Shown here in pieces: positions 16,304-23,817 of a stretch of 64,000 nt of DNA. Position 1 is the stretch's first letter. Each line of letters opens with the position of its first letter. The DNA lies in the NCBI GenBank assembly GCA_013215095.1, contig JABSPM010000034.1, forward strand, positions 1-64,000, given 5' to 3'. Below the pieces are notes generated by a model that was not told the DNA's origin, searched no databases, and saw nothing but the letters and a program-made list of their open reading frames with translations. The position numbers and the translations under genes are program-made. The DNA comes from Flavobacteriaceae bacterium (lineage in GTDB: Bacteria > Bacteroidota > Bacteroidia > Flavobacteriales > Flavobacteriaceae).

Positions 16304-16822
16304 ATGACTACGATAAATAAATTAACAATCATTTTTGGGTTGACAATTGGATTAATTGTTTTAATATCCTGTCAGAATGAATCTTTATACGAAACTGAAA
16401 ACGCACAACAAATAGATTTAAAATCTTCAACACAAAAAGACGAGGCTAGCAAAATAGACCATCTACTAACTAAATTAAGACCGTCTATAGATAGCAAATC
16501 TAAAAAAATAGGAGATTTTGAAGCAATGACATTTGAAATCGTAAGAAATAATGACACTGGTGAAATTACAATTGAAAATATAAAAGCAGAACCATATTTT
16601 CCATTAAACACAAATATTAACAAAACTGGTGGTTATCAAATTGATTGTGACATGGGTGGAGACGGAAGTAATGACTGGAGTGATTCTTGTGGAGGTGCCT
16701 ATTCTTGCGGTAAACTAGCAAAAAAATGTTTAGACGCTGGTGGTGCAACGGCTTGCGCTCAAAAAGCAACAAATAGTAATTACAATTCCGTTAAATTGAT
16801 ATATGTAGCCAATTTAAAATAA
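16304..16822 (+). CDS. Small cysteine-containing lipoprotein, unknown
   Basis: A 172-residue predicted lipoprotein. The hydrophobic N-terminus (LTIIFGLTIGLIVLISC) ends in lipobox LISC with acylated Cys23. A charged linker rich in Lys, Ser and Asp follows (about 24-110). The C-terminal domain (about 115-172) has five Cys residues and many Gly, Asp and Asn: IDCDMGG, DSCGGAYSCGKLAKKC and ATACAQ. An odd Cys number in a cell-surface domain suggests disulfides plus one free or metal-bound Cys. I do not recognise the family; similar leaders plus short Cys-rich tails occur in flavobacterial surface proteins. It is monocistronic, with its own terminator and a long upstream gap. Confidence 0.65.
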   Translation: MTTINKLTIIFGLTIGLIVLISCQNESLYETENAQQIDLKSSTQKDEASKIDHLLTKLRPSIDSKSKKIGDFEAMTFEIVRNNDTGEITIENIKAEPYFPLNTNINKTGGYQIDCDMGGDGSNDWSDSCGGAYSCGKLAKKCLDAGGATACAQKATNSNYNSVKLIYVANLK

Positions 16823-16854
16823 TTTGTTACTTCTAACATACGTAGTCTTGGAAT

Positions 16855-16877
16855 AAACAAGGATTTGCTTGTTTTTT
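16855..16877 (+). terminator. Intrinsic terminator of the lipoprotein gene
   Basis: AAACAAG (16855-16861) pairs with CTTGTTT (16868-16874) around a GATTTG loop and runs directly into further T residues. It lies about 30 bp after the lipoprotein stop codon. Confidence 0.7.
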
Positions 16878-17387
16878 GTAATTTCTTTAATTGTTTTATA
16901 CTTTCTTTTACGGTAACTCGTTTAGGTAAAGCTATTTTATGTGAATTATTTATTAGTCCATCATATAACTAATTTTATCAATATACAATAAGACTAAAAA
17001 TATATTCATTTTAGCCTTAAACTTATTGTAAAATGATAAATCTGTCAAAATTGGATTTAAAGGAAAAGGACTCAAAGTCGCATGGAGTAAATCCTACCTG
17101 ATGAAAATACTCAAATTATGATGCGTTTGCCCTGAGTGTCCGATAAAAAAACCTCAATTACTGAGTTTTTTTATCGTACACTAATGTAATTTAACGAAAA
17201 TTGCAAAAAACGCATAATTTTCTCTCTCGATGGAAATTGGCATCTAAGGCTGAGACTTTCGAATTTCAAGGCGTTGGTGTTTTGATGATGTTAAGTCTTA
17301 TTTTGTGTGAATTTATATCGAGCTTTCTCCTTGAAAATAAATCTAAAAGTTCTTCCCATCAAAAACCAAACCTACGATATAAAAAAC
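16878..17387. other. Non-coding stretch with nested repeat and repeat-like tail
   Basis: About 510 bases separate the lipoprotein terminator from the 3' end of the GH109-like gene. Apart from the nested inverted repeat at 17121-17215 I find no supported gene. Frames after 17200 (for example one containing KAETFEFQGVGVLM) are open for 60-80 codons but lack a convincing start or family, and run into the 3' end of the opposite gene. Confidence 0.4.
17121..17215. repeat. Nested inverted repeat (long hairpin)
   Basis: An inner stem pairs AGTGTCCGATAAAAAAACCTCA (17135-17156) with 17162-17182, interrupted by one mismatch and one bulge, around a 5-nt loop. Outer arms ATGCGTTTGC (17121-17130) and GCAAAAAACGCAT (17203-17215) are also nearly complementary. 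The inner stem, with A/T tracts on both sides, would work as a bidirectional terminator between the convergent genes. The extra outer arms make the whole look more like a small mobile or dispersed repeat. Confidence 0.6.
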
Positions 17388-18794
17388 TTAAAGAATATTT
17401 CTCAAGACTTCATTGCTACGTTTTATATTCCAACTGTTACCTGTAAAATCTGGTATAACAGTACGTTGACTATTATTAGCTACAGATAATTCTGATAAAG
17501 GCGTAATTGCACTCCACATGACACTATCGTATAAATTAATATCTAAAGGCAAGCCTTGGTTTAAACAACGGATTAAGCGATAGATCATTACAAAATCCAT
17601 ACCGCCATGTCCCACAGCTTTGGCATCAATTTGGTTTTTTAATTTATTCCATAAAGGATGGTCATAACGCTCCTTATAATCGTTGTATTCTTCTTCATTT
17701 AACCAACGATGTCCCCACTGCAATTCTTCATGACCAACATATAATCGCGATGGATAACCTTGATGTACTGCTTTAGTTCCTGTAACCGTATTTAATCTCG
17801 AGTAAGGTCGTCCTGTATGTGTATCAAATTGCAGCATTATACTTTTGCCTAACTTGGTTTTTATAAGGGTTGTATTCATATCACCGCAGGCAAATTGCTT
17901 TACAGGATAAGCATTATTTTTTGCTGCAGCACTCAAGCTTTGTTCTTTAGAACTCATACTCACCAAGTAATCATAATTATCACCGCGCCCAATATCCATA
18001 TAGAAACTTACCGGTCCAAGACCATGCCCTGTATAGAAATTCCCATTTTTAGTCTCATGGTGTTTAATACGCCACTGATTTTCATAATAACTAGCATCTA
18101 GCATATGTTTTCTTAAGTCATGAATATAAGCACCTTCTGCGTGGTTTACTTCTCCAAATACACCTTCATTAATCATATTCAGGACCCAAAGTTCCTCAGC
18201 ATTGTAGCAACAATTTTCCATATACATGCAATGCTTCTTGGTGCGTTCTCCTACTTCAATTAAACGCCAACAATCTTCTAGTGTCATAGCCAATGGCTGC
18301 TCACAAGCAACATGTTTTCCATGTTCCATACCATATACACACATATCTGTATGATAATTCCAGGGGGTTGCAATGATTAATAAATCAATATCGTCTCTAT
18401 CTGCTACTTTTTTCCATTCGGTATCATGACCAAAGTACAAGTCTGCACCTTTTGGCTGAATGGTTTTTAGATAATCATTGTTTTTTTGAACCTTATTTTC
18501 TTTTAGATCTGAAAGCGCGACAATTTCTGCATGATTATTTTTGATAAGATATTCAAACATTTGAATCAATACCGAACCCCGATTTCCCATTCCAATCATA
18601 CCGACACGTACTTTTGATATTGGGTCTGATTTTAAGCCCACGGCGGTTCCTAAAGCTTTTGAAGTATTTAATAATTCTTCAGCCTTATCTGTTTCAATTC
18701 TAGTATTATCATTATTACAAGCGGTAAGCGCGGGTGCTACACCAAAAAATACAGCAGCACGAGCACTTAAATTTAAAAAATCTTTTCTATTCAT
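17388..18794 (-). CDS. Gfo/Idh/MocA oxidoreductase, GH109-like (alpha-N-acetylgalactosaminidase family)
   Basis: A 468-residue protein with an export-type N-terminus (NRKDFLNLSARAAVFFGVAPALTAC), resembling a Tat signal that ends in a lipobox with Cys26. The NAD-binding Rossmann fold follows (VGMIGMGNRGSVLIQ, about 63-77), then ACEQPLAMTLEDCW and HCMYMENCCYN, and later HGLGPVSFYMDIGRGD. This set is typical of GH109, where NAD+ is used transiently to cleave alpha-N-acetylgalactosaminides, as in the Elizabethkingia enzyme. Location would be periplasmic or outer-membrane attached. It has no close operon partner; bshA lies 47 bp upstream on the same strand. GH109 activity is inferred from motifs only. 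Confidence 0.75.
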   Translation of the reverse strand: MNRKDFLNLSARAAVFFGVAPALTACNNDNTRIETDKAEELLNTSKALGTAVGLKSDPISKVRVGMIGMGNRGSVLIQMFEYLIKNNHAEIVALSDLKENKVQKNNDYLKTIQPKGADLYFGHDTEWKKVADRDDIDLLIIATPWNYHTDMCVYGMEHGKHVACEQPLAMTLEDCWRLIEVGERTKKHCMYMENCCYNAEELWVLNMINEGVFGEVNHAEGAYIHDLRKHMLDASYYENQWRIKHHETKNGNFYTGHGLGPVSFYMDIGRGDNYDYLVSMSSKEQSLSAAAKNNAYPVKQFACGDMNTTLIKTKLGKSIMLQFDTHTGRPYSRLNTVTGTKAVHQGYPSRLYVGHEELQWGHRWLNEEEYNDYKERYDHPLWNKLKNQIDAKAVGHGGMDFVMIYRLIRCLNQGLPLDINLYDSVMWSAITPLSELSVANNSQRTVIPDFTGNSWNIKRSNEVLRNIL

Positions 18795-18841
18795 GTTGAT
18801 TCAATTATGAATAGAGAAAGGTAGGAAAAAAAATGAAATTT

Positions 18842-19978
18842 TTAAATAGAAATACATTTTAAGAGTGCCTCATTATATACCGCTTCATAAAATGGAACTA
18901 TCGTGTGAATATCAAATCGTATTGAAGCGTGCTTGGCTTGCGACTTAAATTGCTGAAGTTTAGTTTCGTCTCCTAAGATTTTTATTGCATTTTGTACCAT
19001 CTCTTCAATATTTCCTACAGCACTCAAATAACCTGAAATTCCCTGTATATTTACTTCTGGAATCCCTCCAGTATTACTTGAAATCACAGGAACTCCTGAA
19101 GCCATTGCTTCGAGTGCTGCTAACCCAAAACTTTCTGTTTCTGAAGGCAATAGAAACAAATCACTATAGCATAAAATTTTATCAATTTCGTTACTTTTCC
19201 CTAAGAACTTCACTTTGTTTCCAATACCCAATTGTTCGCATAGAAGCTCTGCAACTTTCTTTTCTGGTCCCTCTCCTACCATCATTAGCTTTGCTGGAAT
19301 CTCTTTCTGAATATTATAAAATACTTTTATAACATCTTCAATACGTTTTACTGGTCTAAAATTACTAACATGGGTAATCACACGCTCATGATTTTCTGCT
19401 AGCATTGCACGTTGACAGTCGTTAAATTGACTCTGGTATTTCTCTAAATCAATAAAATTTGGAATGACTTTAATATCTGTTTCCACATTAAACAATCGCA
19501 ATGTGTCTTCTTTTAGACTTTGAGAAACAGAAGTTACAGCATCTGATTTGTTGATACTGAATGTCACTGCTGTTTTGTAATGTGGATGACTTCCTACCAA
19601 GGTTATATCTGTGCCGTGAAGTGTGGTAACAATAGGCACATTAATACCTTCTTCATGTAACATTTTCTTTGCCATATAAGCTGCATAGGCATGTGGAATT
19701 GCATAGTGCACATGCAATACGTCAATCTTATGCAATTTAACCATATCAACCAATTTGCTAGATAAAGCCAATTCATAAGGTTGGTAATGAAATAAAGGAT
19801 ATTCTGGCACATTAACTTCATGGAAATGCAACTTAGAATTTAATAATTCTAAACGCACAGGCTGCCTATAAGTCATAAAATGGACTTCATGTCCTCGTTT
19901 AGATAACTCTAGTCCCAATTCTGTAGCAACAACACCACTACCTCCAAATGTTGGATAACATACTATTCCTATATTCAC
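18842..19978 (-). CDS. bshA: N-acetyl-alpha-D-glucosaminyl L-malate synthase BshA
   Basis: A 378-residue GT4 glycosyltransferase that makes GlcNAc-malate from UDP-GlcNAc and L-malate, the first step of bacillithiol synthesis. Diagnostic features are the very N-terminal loop NIGIVCYPTFGGSGVVATEL, VHYAIPHAYAAYMAK, THVSNFRPVKRIEDV, and the EX7E motif in SETESFGLAALEAMASG. Length and motif spacing match BshA from Bacillus and Bacteroidota. It lies 36 bp downstream of the GH3 fusion gene on the same strand and may be cotranscribed with it. The other bacillithiol genes (bshB, bshC) are not in this window. Confidence 0.92.
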   Translation of the reverse strand: MNIGIVCYPTFGGSGVVATELGLELSKRGHEVHFMTYRQPVRLELLNSKLHFHEVNVPEYPLFHYQPYELALSSKLVDMVKLHKIDVLHVHYAIPHAYAAYMAKKMLHEEGINVPIVTTLHGTDITLVGSHPHYKTAVTFSINKSDAVTSVSQSLKEDTLRLFNVETDIKVIPNFIDLEKYQSQFNDCQRAMLAENHERVITHVSNFRPVKRIEDVIKVFYNIQKEIPAKLMMVGEGPEKKVAELLCEQLGIGNKVKFLGKSNEIDKILCYSDLFLLPSETESFGLAALEAMASGVPVISSNTGGIPEVNIQGISGYLSAVGNIEEMVQNAIKILGDETKLQQFKSQAKHASIRFDIHTIVPFYEAVYNEALLKCISI

Positions 19979-20014
19979 GTTTAAACAAGTTTATTTTTGG
20001 TATGCTTGACACGT

Positions 20015-22942
20015 TTATTTTTCGTCATTATCATCAATAGCTTCATAAATCAAACGTTGTATTTCTGTTCTTATATTTTCTCTTAGCAATCTGTTTTTAC
20101 CAGCTTTTGGATACGTTCTGTTTGCCAAAAATACATATACGATTTCTTCTTCGGGATCAGCCCATGTATAGGTTCCTGTAAAACCAGAATGTCCAAAGCT
20201 GTCCATTGAAACACAGCCACAAGTTGGTCCCTCATCACCTAATTGAGGTTTATCAAAACCAACACCACGTCTATTATCATGTTCACAGAAATAACAGGTG
20301 TTAAATTTATCTATAGTTTCGGGCTTTAAATAGCGCTTACCTCCATAATAGCCCTTTTGCAAATACAGCTGCATGAGTTTTGCTATATCATTAGCATTAC
20401 TAAAAACTCCGGCATGACCGCCTACACCATTTTGCATGGCAGCGCCCATATCATGAACATAACCTTTTACTTCCTGAAATCTGTAGTAATCGTCAATTTC
20501 TGTTGGTATAATATGAGTATCACTTATGGTTTCTCTTGGATTATAACGTGTATAATTTGCTCCTAAAGATTTGTAAAAACGTTGCTGAACGAGTTCATCA
20601 AGGGTTTGGTCGTAATGGGTTTCAATAAATTTCTTTAGAATATAATACGGTAAATCACTATAACGGTACCCTAATCTATCGAGCATATCGCTTTTTACAA
20701 TTATATTTTGGATAGAATCTGTATAATCAGAACGCAAATACAATTGATCTGTTACTTTTATATTATACGCTGAAGTTCTATTTTTTCTATAATATTTAGG
20801 ATCTGGTCTTTTTGTAACGGAATCTAATGTTGCTATGTAAAATGGAATCCAAGGTTTTAATTGTGCGTAATGTGATAGCATTTTCTTTAATGTTACTTTT
20901 GCTTTATTAGTGCCCTTATATTCTGGTAAAAGTTTTTCTAGTTTAGAATCTAACCCTAGCACACCCTTTTCCTCCAACTCCATAACCAAAGGTAATGTTG
21001 CTAATATTTTGGTTAAAGAGGCAACATCATAAACATCATCAAAAGTTACTTTATGATTACCTTTATAAGTGTGTTTACCAAAATTTTTATTGTAAATAAC
21101 CTTTCCTTTACGTGCTACCAGAAGCTGAATACCTGGTGTCATTGCTTCATCTACAGCATATTGCGCTAAAGAATCCAACTTAATTAAGCGTTTAGAACTC
21201 ATACCAACACGTTCTGGCAAACCATAACTTAGTCTACTCACAGCATCAAATTCAAGACCTAAACCTACCTTAAATACTTCACCACAGCTTACAGGTAATT
21301 TACCTTTAGCAGGAATTGCCCCAAAAACTAATTGGGCTGCTTTCTCTTGTGCAATTGTGCTATTTTGATACGCAACCGTGATGCTTTCAAAATTAGTTGA
21401 TGTCTTTAAGTCCAACAACGCATAAGGTTTCGCAAATATATTTAAAATCACATTATTGGTTCTGGCAATCTCATATAACCAAACCAGATCTTTATTTTTA
21501 AACTTATAGGATTTCCAAGGATTTGCATTCGATTTATGAAACCCTACAATTACAGTATTATAACTATTAAGTTTATTTATAAGTTGACCTAGGTTATTTG
21601 CATTTACCTTATCAATATTGGCATATTTTTTTAGTTCATTATAGAAAACTGTACCATCATCATCACCAAGACTAACATAGGCAATATTCTTATTTTCTAA
21701 ATGTAGTAATGGTAGGTTGTTATTTTCATTTTTAACAACAGTAATAGCATTTTCTAGAAGTTCCTCGTATAAGATGTCATCCTCCAAACGATTTAAATCA
21801 TTGATCAAATTGTAAGTTCCTATTGGTTTATAGTCATTTAAACCTACTTTATACTTAGCCATTAAAATCTTTTTCACAGAATGTTCTAAACGTGCTTCCG
21901 TAATTTCTTTATCATGATATGCTTTTAATATCTTTTCGATTCCTAAAGGTACACTTTCAGACATTAGCATAACATCATTCCCTGCCTTAAAAGCAGCCAA
22001 ATCAATGGCTCCTGGGCTACTAAAATCTGAAGCCCCTTTCATAGTTAAGGCGTCTGTAAAGATTAAACCTTGAAATCCTAAATCCTCTTTAAGAATAGTA
22101 GTAACAATATGAGGAGATAAAGAAGAAGGGTAACCTGTTCTTGCTTCTAAACTTGGCACGTTTAAATGTGCCACCATTACACTTGACAAGCCTTTTTGAA
22201 TCAATTTTCTATAAGGATATAATTCTATAGAATCAATACGTTTCGCATCAAAACTAATGGTAGGAAGCGTTTTATGAGAATCTTGATCTGTGTCTCCGTG
22301 TCCTGGAAAATGTTTTGCATTAGCCAAAACACCAGCATCTTGCATTCCTTTCATAAATGCCAAAGCTTTTGTAGCAACATTATCTCTATCTTCTCCAAAA
22401 GATCGATTTCCTATAATTGGATTTTTTGGATTTGTATTAATATCTACAACTGGGGCAAAATTAAAATGGACACCAATTCGCTTACAATGTTCCCCAATAT
22501 GTTTACCTGCTCTTTCAACCAAGGCCTCGTCATCAATAGCGCCAAGTGTCATGTTCCATGGAAACGCATAAGTCGAATCTAATCGCATTTGTAAACCCCA
22601 TTCGGCATCCATACCAATTAACAAAGGTGTCTTTGATGCTGCTTGTAATTCATTATTTAACTGTGCTTGCCTTACTGGTCCACCTTTAGAATAGATGACC
22701 CCTCCTATTTTATAATCTCTTATTTGCTCAATAACAGCTTGTTTAGATTTATCATCTGGACGAGAAAACACTTGCACCATAAACAATTGCCCTATTTTTT
22801 CCTTAAGAGTTAGGGATTGATAGATGCTATCTACCCAGTGTTTTTGTTGCAAATTGTCCTTAGTCAAAAGCGGATTTTTGTTTTGAGAGAAACTGTCTAT
22901 TGAAAAAAGAAATACAAGGATTAAAAGGGCTAATTGACGCAT
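20015..22942 (-). CDS. GH3 beta-N-acetylglucosaminidase fused to a serine hydrolase (beta-lactamase fold)
   Basis: A 975-residue exported protein (signal RQLALLILVFLFSIDSFSQ). Residues about 35-370 form a NagZ-like GH3 domain: KHFPGHGDTDQDSH, with the catalytic His/Asp loop of beta-hexosaminidases, and GLIFTDALTMKGA with the nucleophile Asp. A GH3 C-terminal sandwich domain follows (about 390-570). Residues about 600-970 are a beta-lactamase/esterase fold with the SxxK motif in VASLTKILATLP. The combination suggests action on peptidoglycan or another N-acetylglucosamine polymer plus an amide- or ester-cleaving step. Such fusions occur in flavobacteria; their physiological substrate is not established from sequence. 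Confidence 0.85.
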   Translation of the reverse strand: MRQLALLILVFLFSIDSFSQNKNPLLTKDNLQQKHWVDSIYQSLTLKEKIGQLFMVQVFSRPDDKSKQAVIEQIRDYKIGGVIYSKGGPVRQAQLNNELQAASKTPLLIGMDAEWGLQMRLDSTYAFPWNMTLGAIDDEALVERAGKHIGEHCKRIGVHFNFAPVVDINTNPKNPIIGNRSFGEDRDNVATKALAFMKGMQDAGVLANAKHFPGHGDTDQDSHKTLPTISFDAKRIDSIELYPYRKLIQKGLSSVMVAHLNVPSLEARTGYPSSLSPHIVTTILKEDLGFQGLIFTDALTMKGASDFSSPGAIDLAAFKAGNDVMLMSESVPLGIEKILKAYHDKEITEARLEHSVKKILMAKYKVGLNDYKPIGTYNLINDLNRLEDDILYEELLENAITVVKNENNNLPLLHLENKNIAYVSLGDDDGTVFYNELKKYANIDKVNANNLGQLINKLNSYNTVIVGFHKSNANPWKSYKFKNKDLVWLYEIARTNNVILNIFAKPYALLDLKTSTNFESITVAYQNSTIAQEKAAQLVFGAIPAKGKLPVSCGEVFKVGLGLEFDAVSRLSYGLPERVGMSSKRLIKLDSLAQYAVDEAMTPGIQLLVARKGKVIYNKNFGKHTYKGNHKVTFDDVYDVASLTKILATLPLVMELEEKGVLGLDSKLEKLLPEYKGTNKAKVTLKKMLSHYAQLKPWIPFYIATLDSVTKRPDPKYYRKNRTSAYNIKVTDQLYLRSDYTDSIQNIIVKSDMLDRLGYRYSDLPYYILKKFIETHYDQTLDELVQQRFYKSLGANYTRYNPRETISDTHIIPTEIDDYYRFQEVKGYVHDMGAAMQNGVGGHAGVFSNANDIAKLMQLYLQKGYYGGKRYLKPETIDKFNTCYFCEHDNRRGVGFDKPQLGDEGPTCGCVSMDSFGHSGFTGTYTWADPEEEIVYVFLANRTYPKAGKNRLLRENIRTEIQRLIYEAIDDNDEK

Positions 22943-23242
22943 AGAATTTGATTTATATCAATACATACTGAAAAACTATGCCAAAATAATATTTTTAGAA
23001 AAAAAACAGTCCTCTTTTTAATAGTTTTATAAAGAAGTTTTTAAGATACAGACTCTATGCATTTCTGGATTTAAAAAGCAAAGTGTTAAAACTAGACTTT
23101 AGCATCAAAACATGAACAGGACAGGACACTATTGAAATTAATAAAAACTCACAAAACCAACCTACTAATCAAAAAAAGCAGCCATGAAACCCTAAAATCA
23201 TACAAGATTCTAAGTTACTTTGCATGAGTTAGTCCTCGTAAA

Positions 23243-23725
23243 TTAAAGAAATCGGTTATGCCAGCTCTCAGATGCAGGAACTTCCCAATTTTCTTTATAT
23301 TCAGCGATATTTGATACCAGATTATTAAAAACTATAGTGTGTTTTGAAACCGCTCTATCCTTTGCCATCTTCTTAAACTCCATTAATGGTTTGTAAGCAA
23401 TAAATTCACCTTGTTTGTAAGAGACATTCATTTTATCTAATAAATCAATATTATAGGTCTTTTCGAGTTGCTGAATAAAATTCACAGATGCATCAATAGA
23501 ACAACCCGTAGCGCCATTTACAGACTGATTTAAACCCAATACAATAAAGCGTTTATATTTTATTTCATAGCCTCCATGGAGGTCTGCACCATGTGCCGTC
23601 CAATTATCAATAAATAGATCTAACTTGTGACCAATGTCTTCTATCTCTTTTTCAGTCAAAGAACGATTGGCTTGATAAATCCAAACTCTTGATGTTTCTG
23701 GTAATATTTTAAAATCTACGAGCAT
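23243..23725 (-). CDS. Conserved hypothetical protein of Bacteroidota
   Basis: A 160-residue soluble protein. Recognisable conserved pieces are RVWIYQANRSLTEKEI near the N-terminus, NWTAHGADLHGGYEI, and FIVLGLNQSVNGATGCSID. Homologues in flavobacterial genomes are often labelled ABC transporter ATPase, but no Walker A, Walker B or LSGGQ signature is present, so that label should not be used. The strongly conserved G-C-S-I-D segment with Cys and Asp could be a functional site. It is monocistronic, with 300 bases to the GH3 gene on one side and a strong terminator on the other. Function unknown. Confidence 0.75.
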   Translation of the reverse strand: MLVDFKILPETSRVWIYQANRSLTEKEIEDIGHKLDLFIDNWTAHGADLHGGYEIKYKRFIVLGLNQSVNGATGCSIDASVNFIQQLEKTYNIDLLDKMNVSYKQGEFIAYKPLMEFKKMAKDRAVSKHTIVFNNLVSNIAEYKENWEVPASESWHNRFL

Positions 23726-23762
23726 TCAATATTAATTTTTTATAAGGTACAAATTTAAAAGA

Positions 23763-23794
23763 AAAACCTCAAACCGTAATTGGTTTGAGGTTTT
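23763..23794 (-). terminator. Strong bidirectional intrinsic terminator
   Basis: A perfect 13-bp stem (AAAACCTCAAACC at 23763-23775 with 23782-23794) closes a 6-nt loop, with T-tracts in both orientations. It lies about 25 bp beyond the stop codon of the T9SS-exported gene (minus strand), and so terminates that gene before 23243-23725. Confidence 0.85.
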
Positions 23795-23817
23795 ATATCA
23801 AGTGAAAGTTAAAATTC

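Noticed and set aside
17201-17446. 81-residue plus-strand open frame
   Set aside because: It starts inside the nested inverted repeat, has a non-ATG start, overlaps the 3' end of the GH109-like gene and matches no family; treated as repeat-like sequence.
23243-23725. ABC transporter ATPase label often given to this family
   Set aside because: No Walker A, Walker B or signature motif is present; kept as a conserved hypothetical protein.
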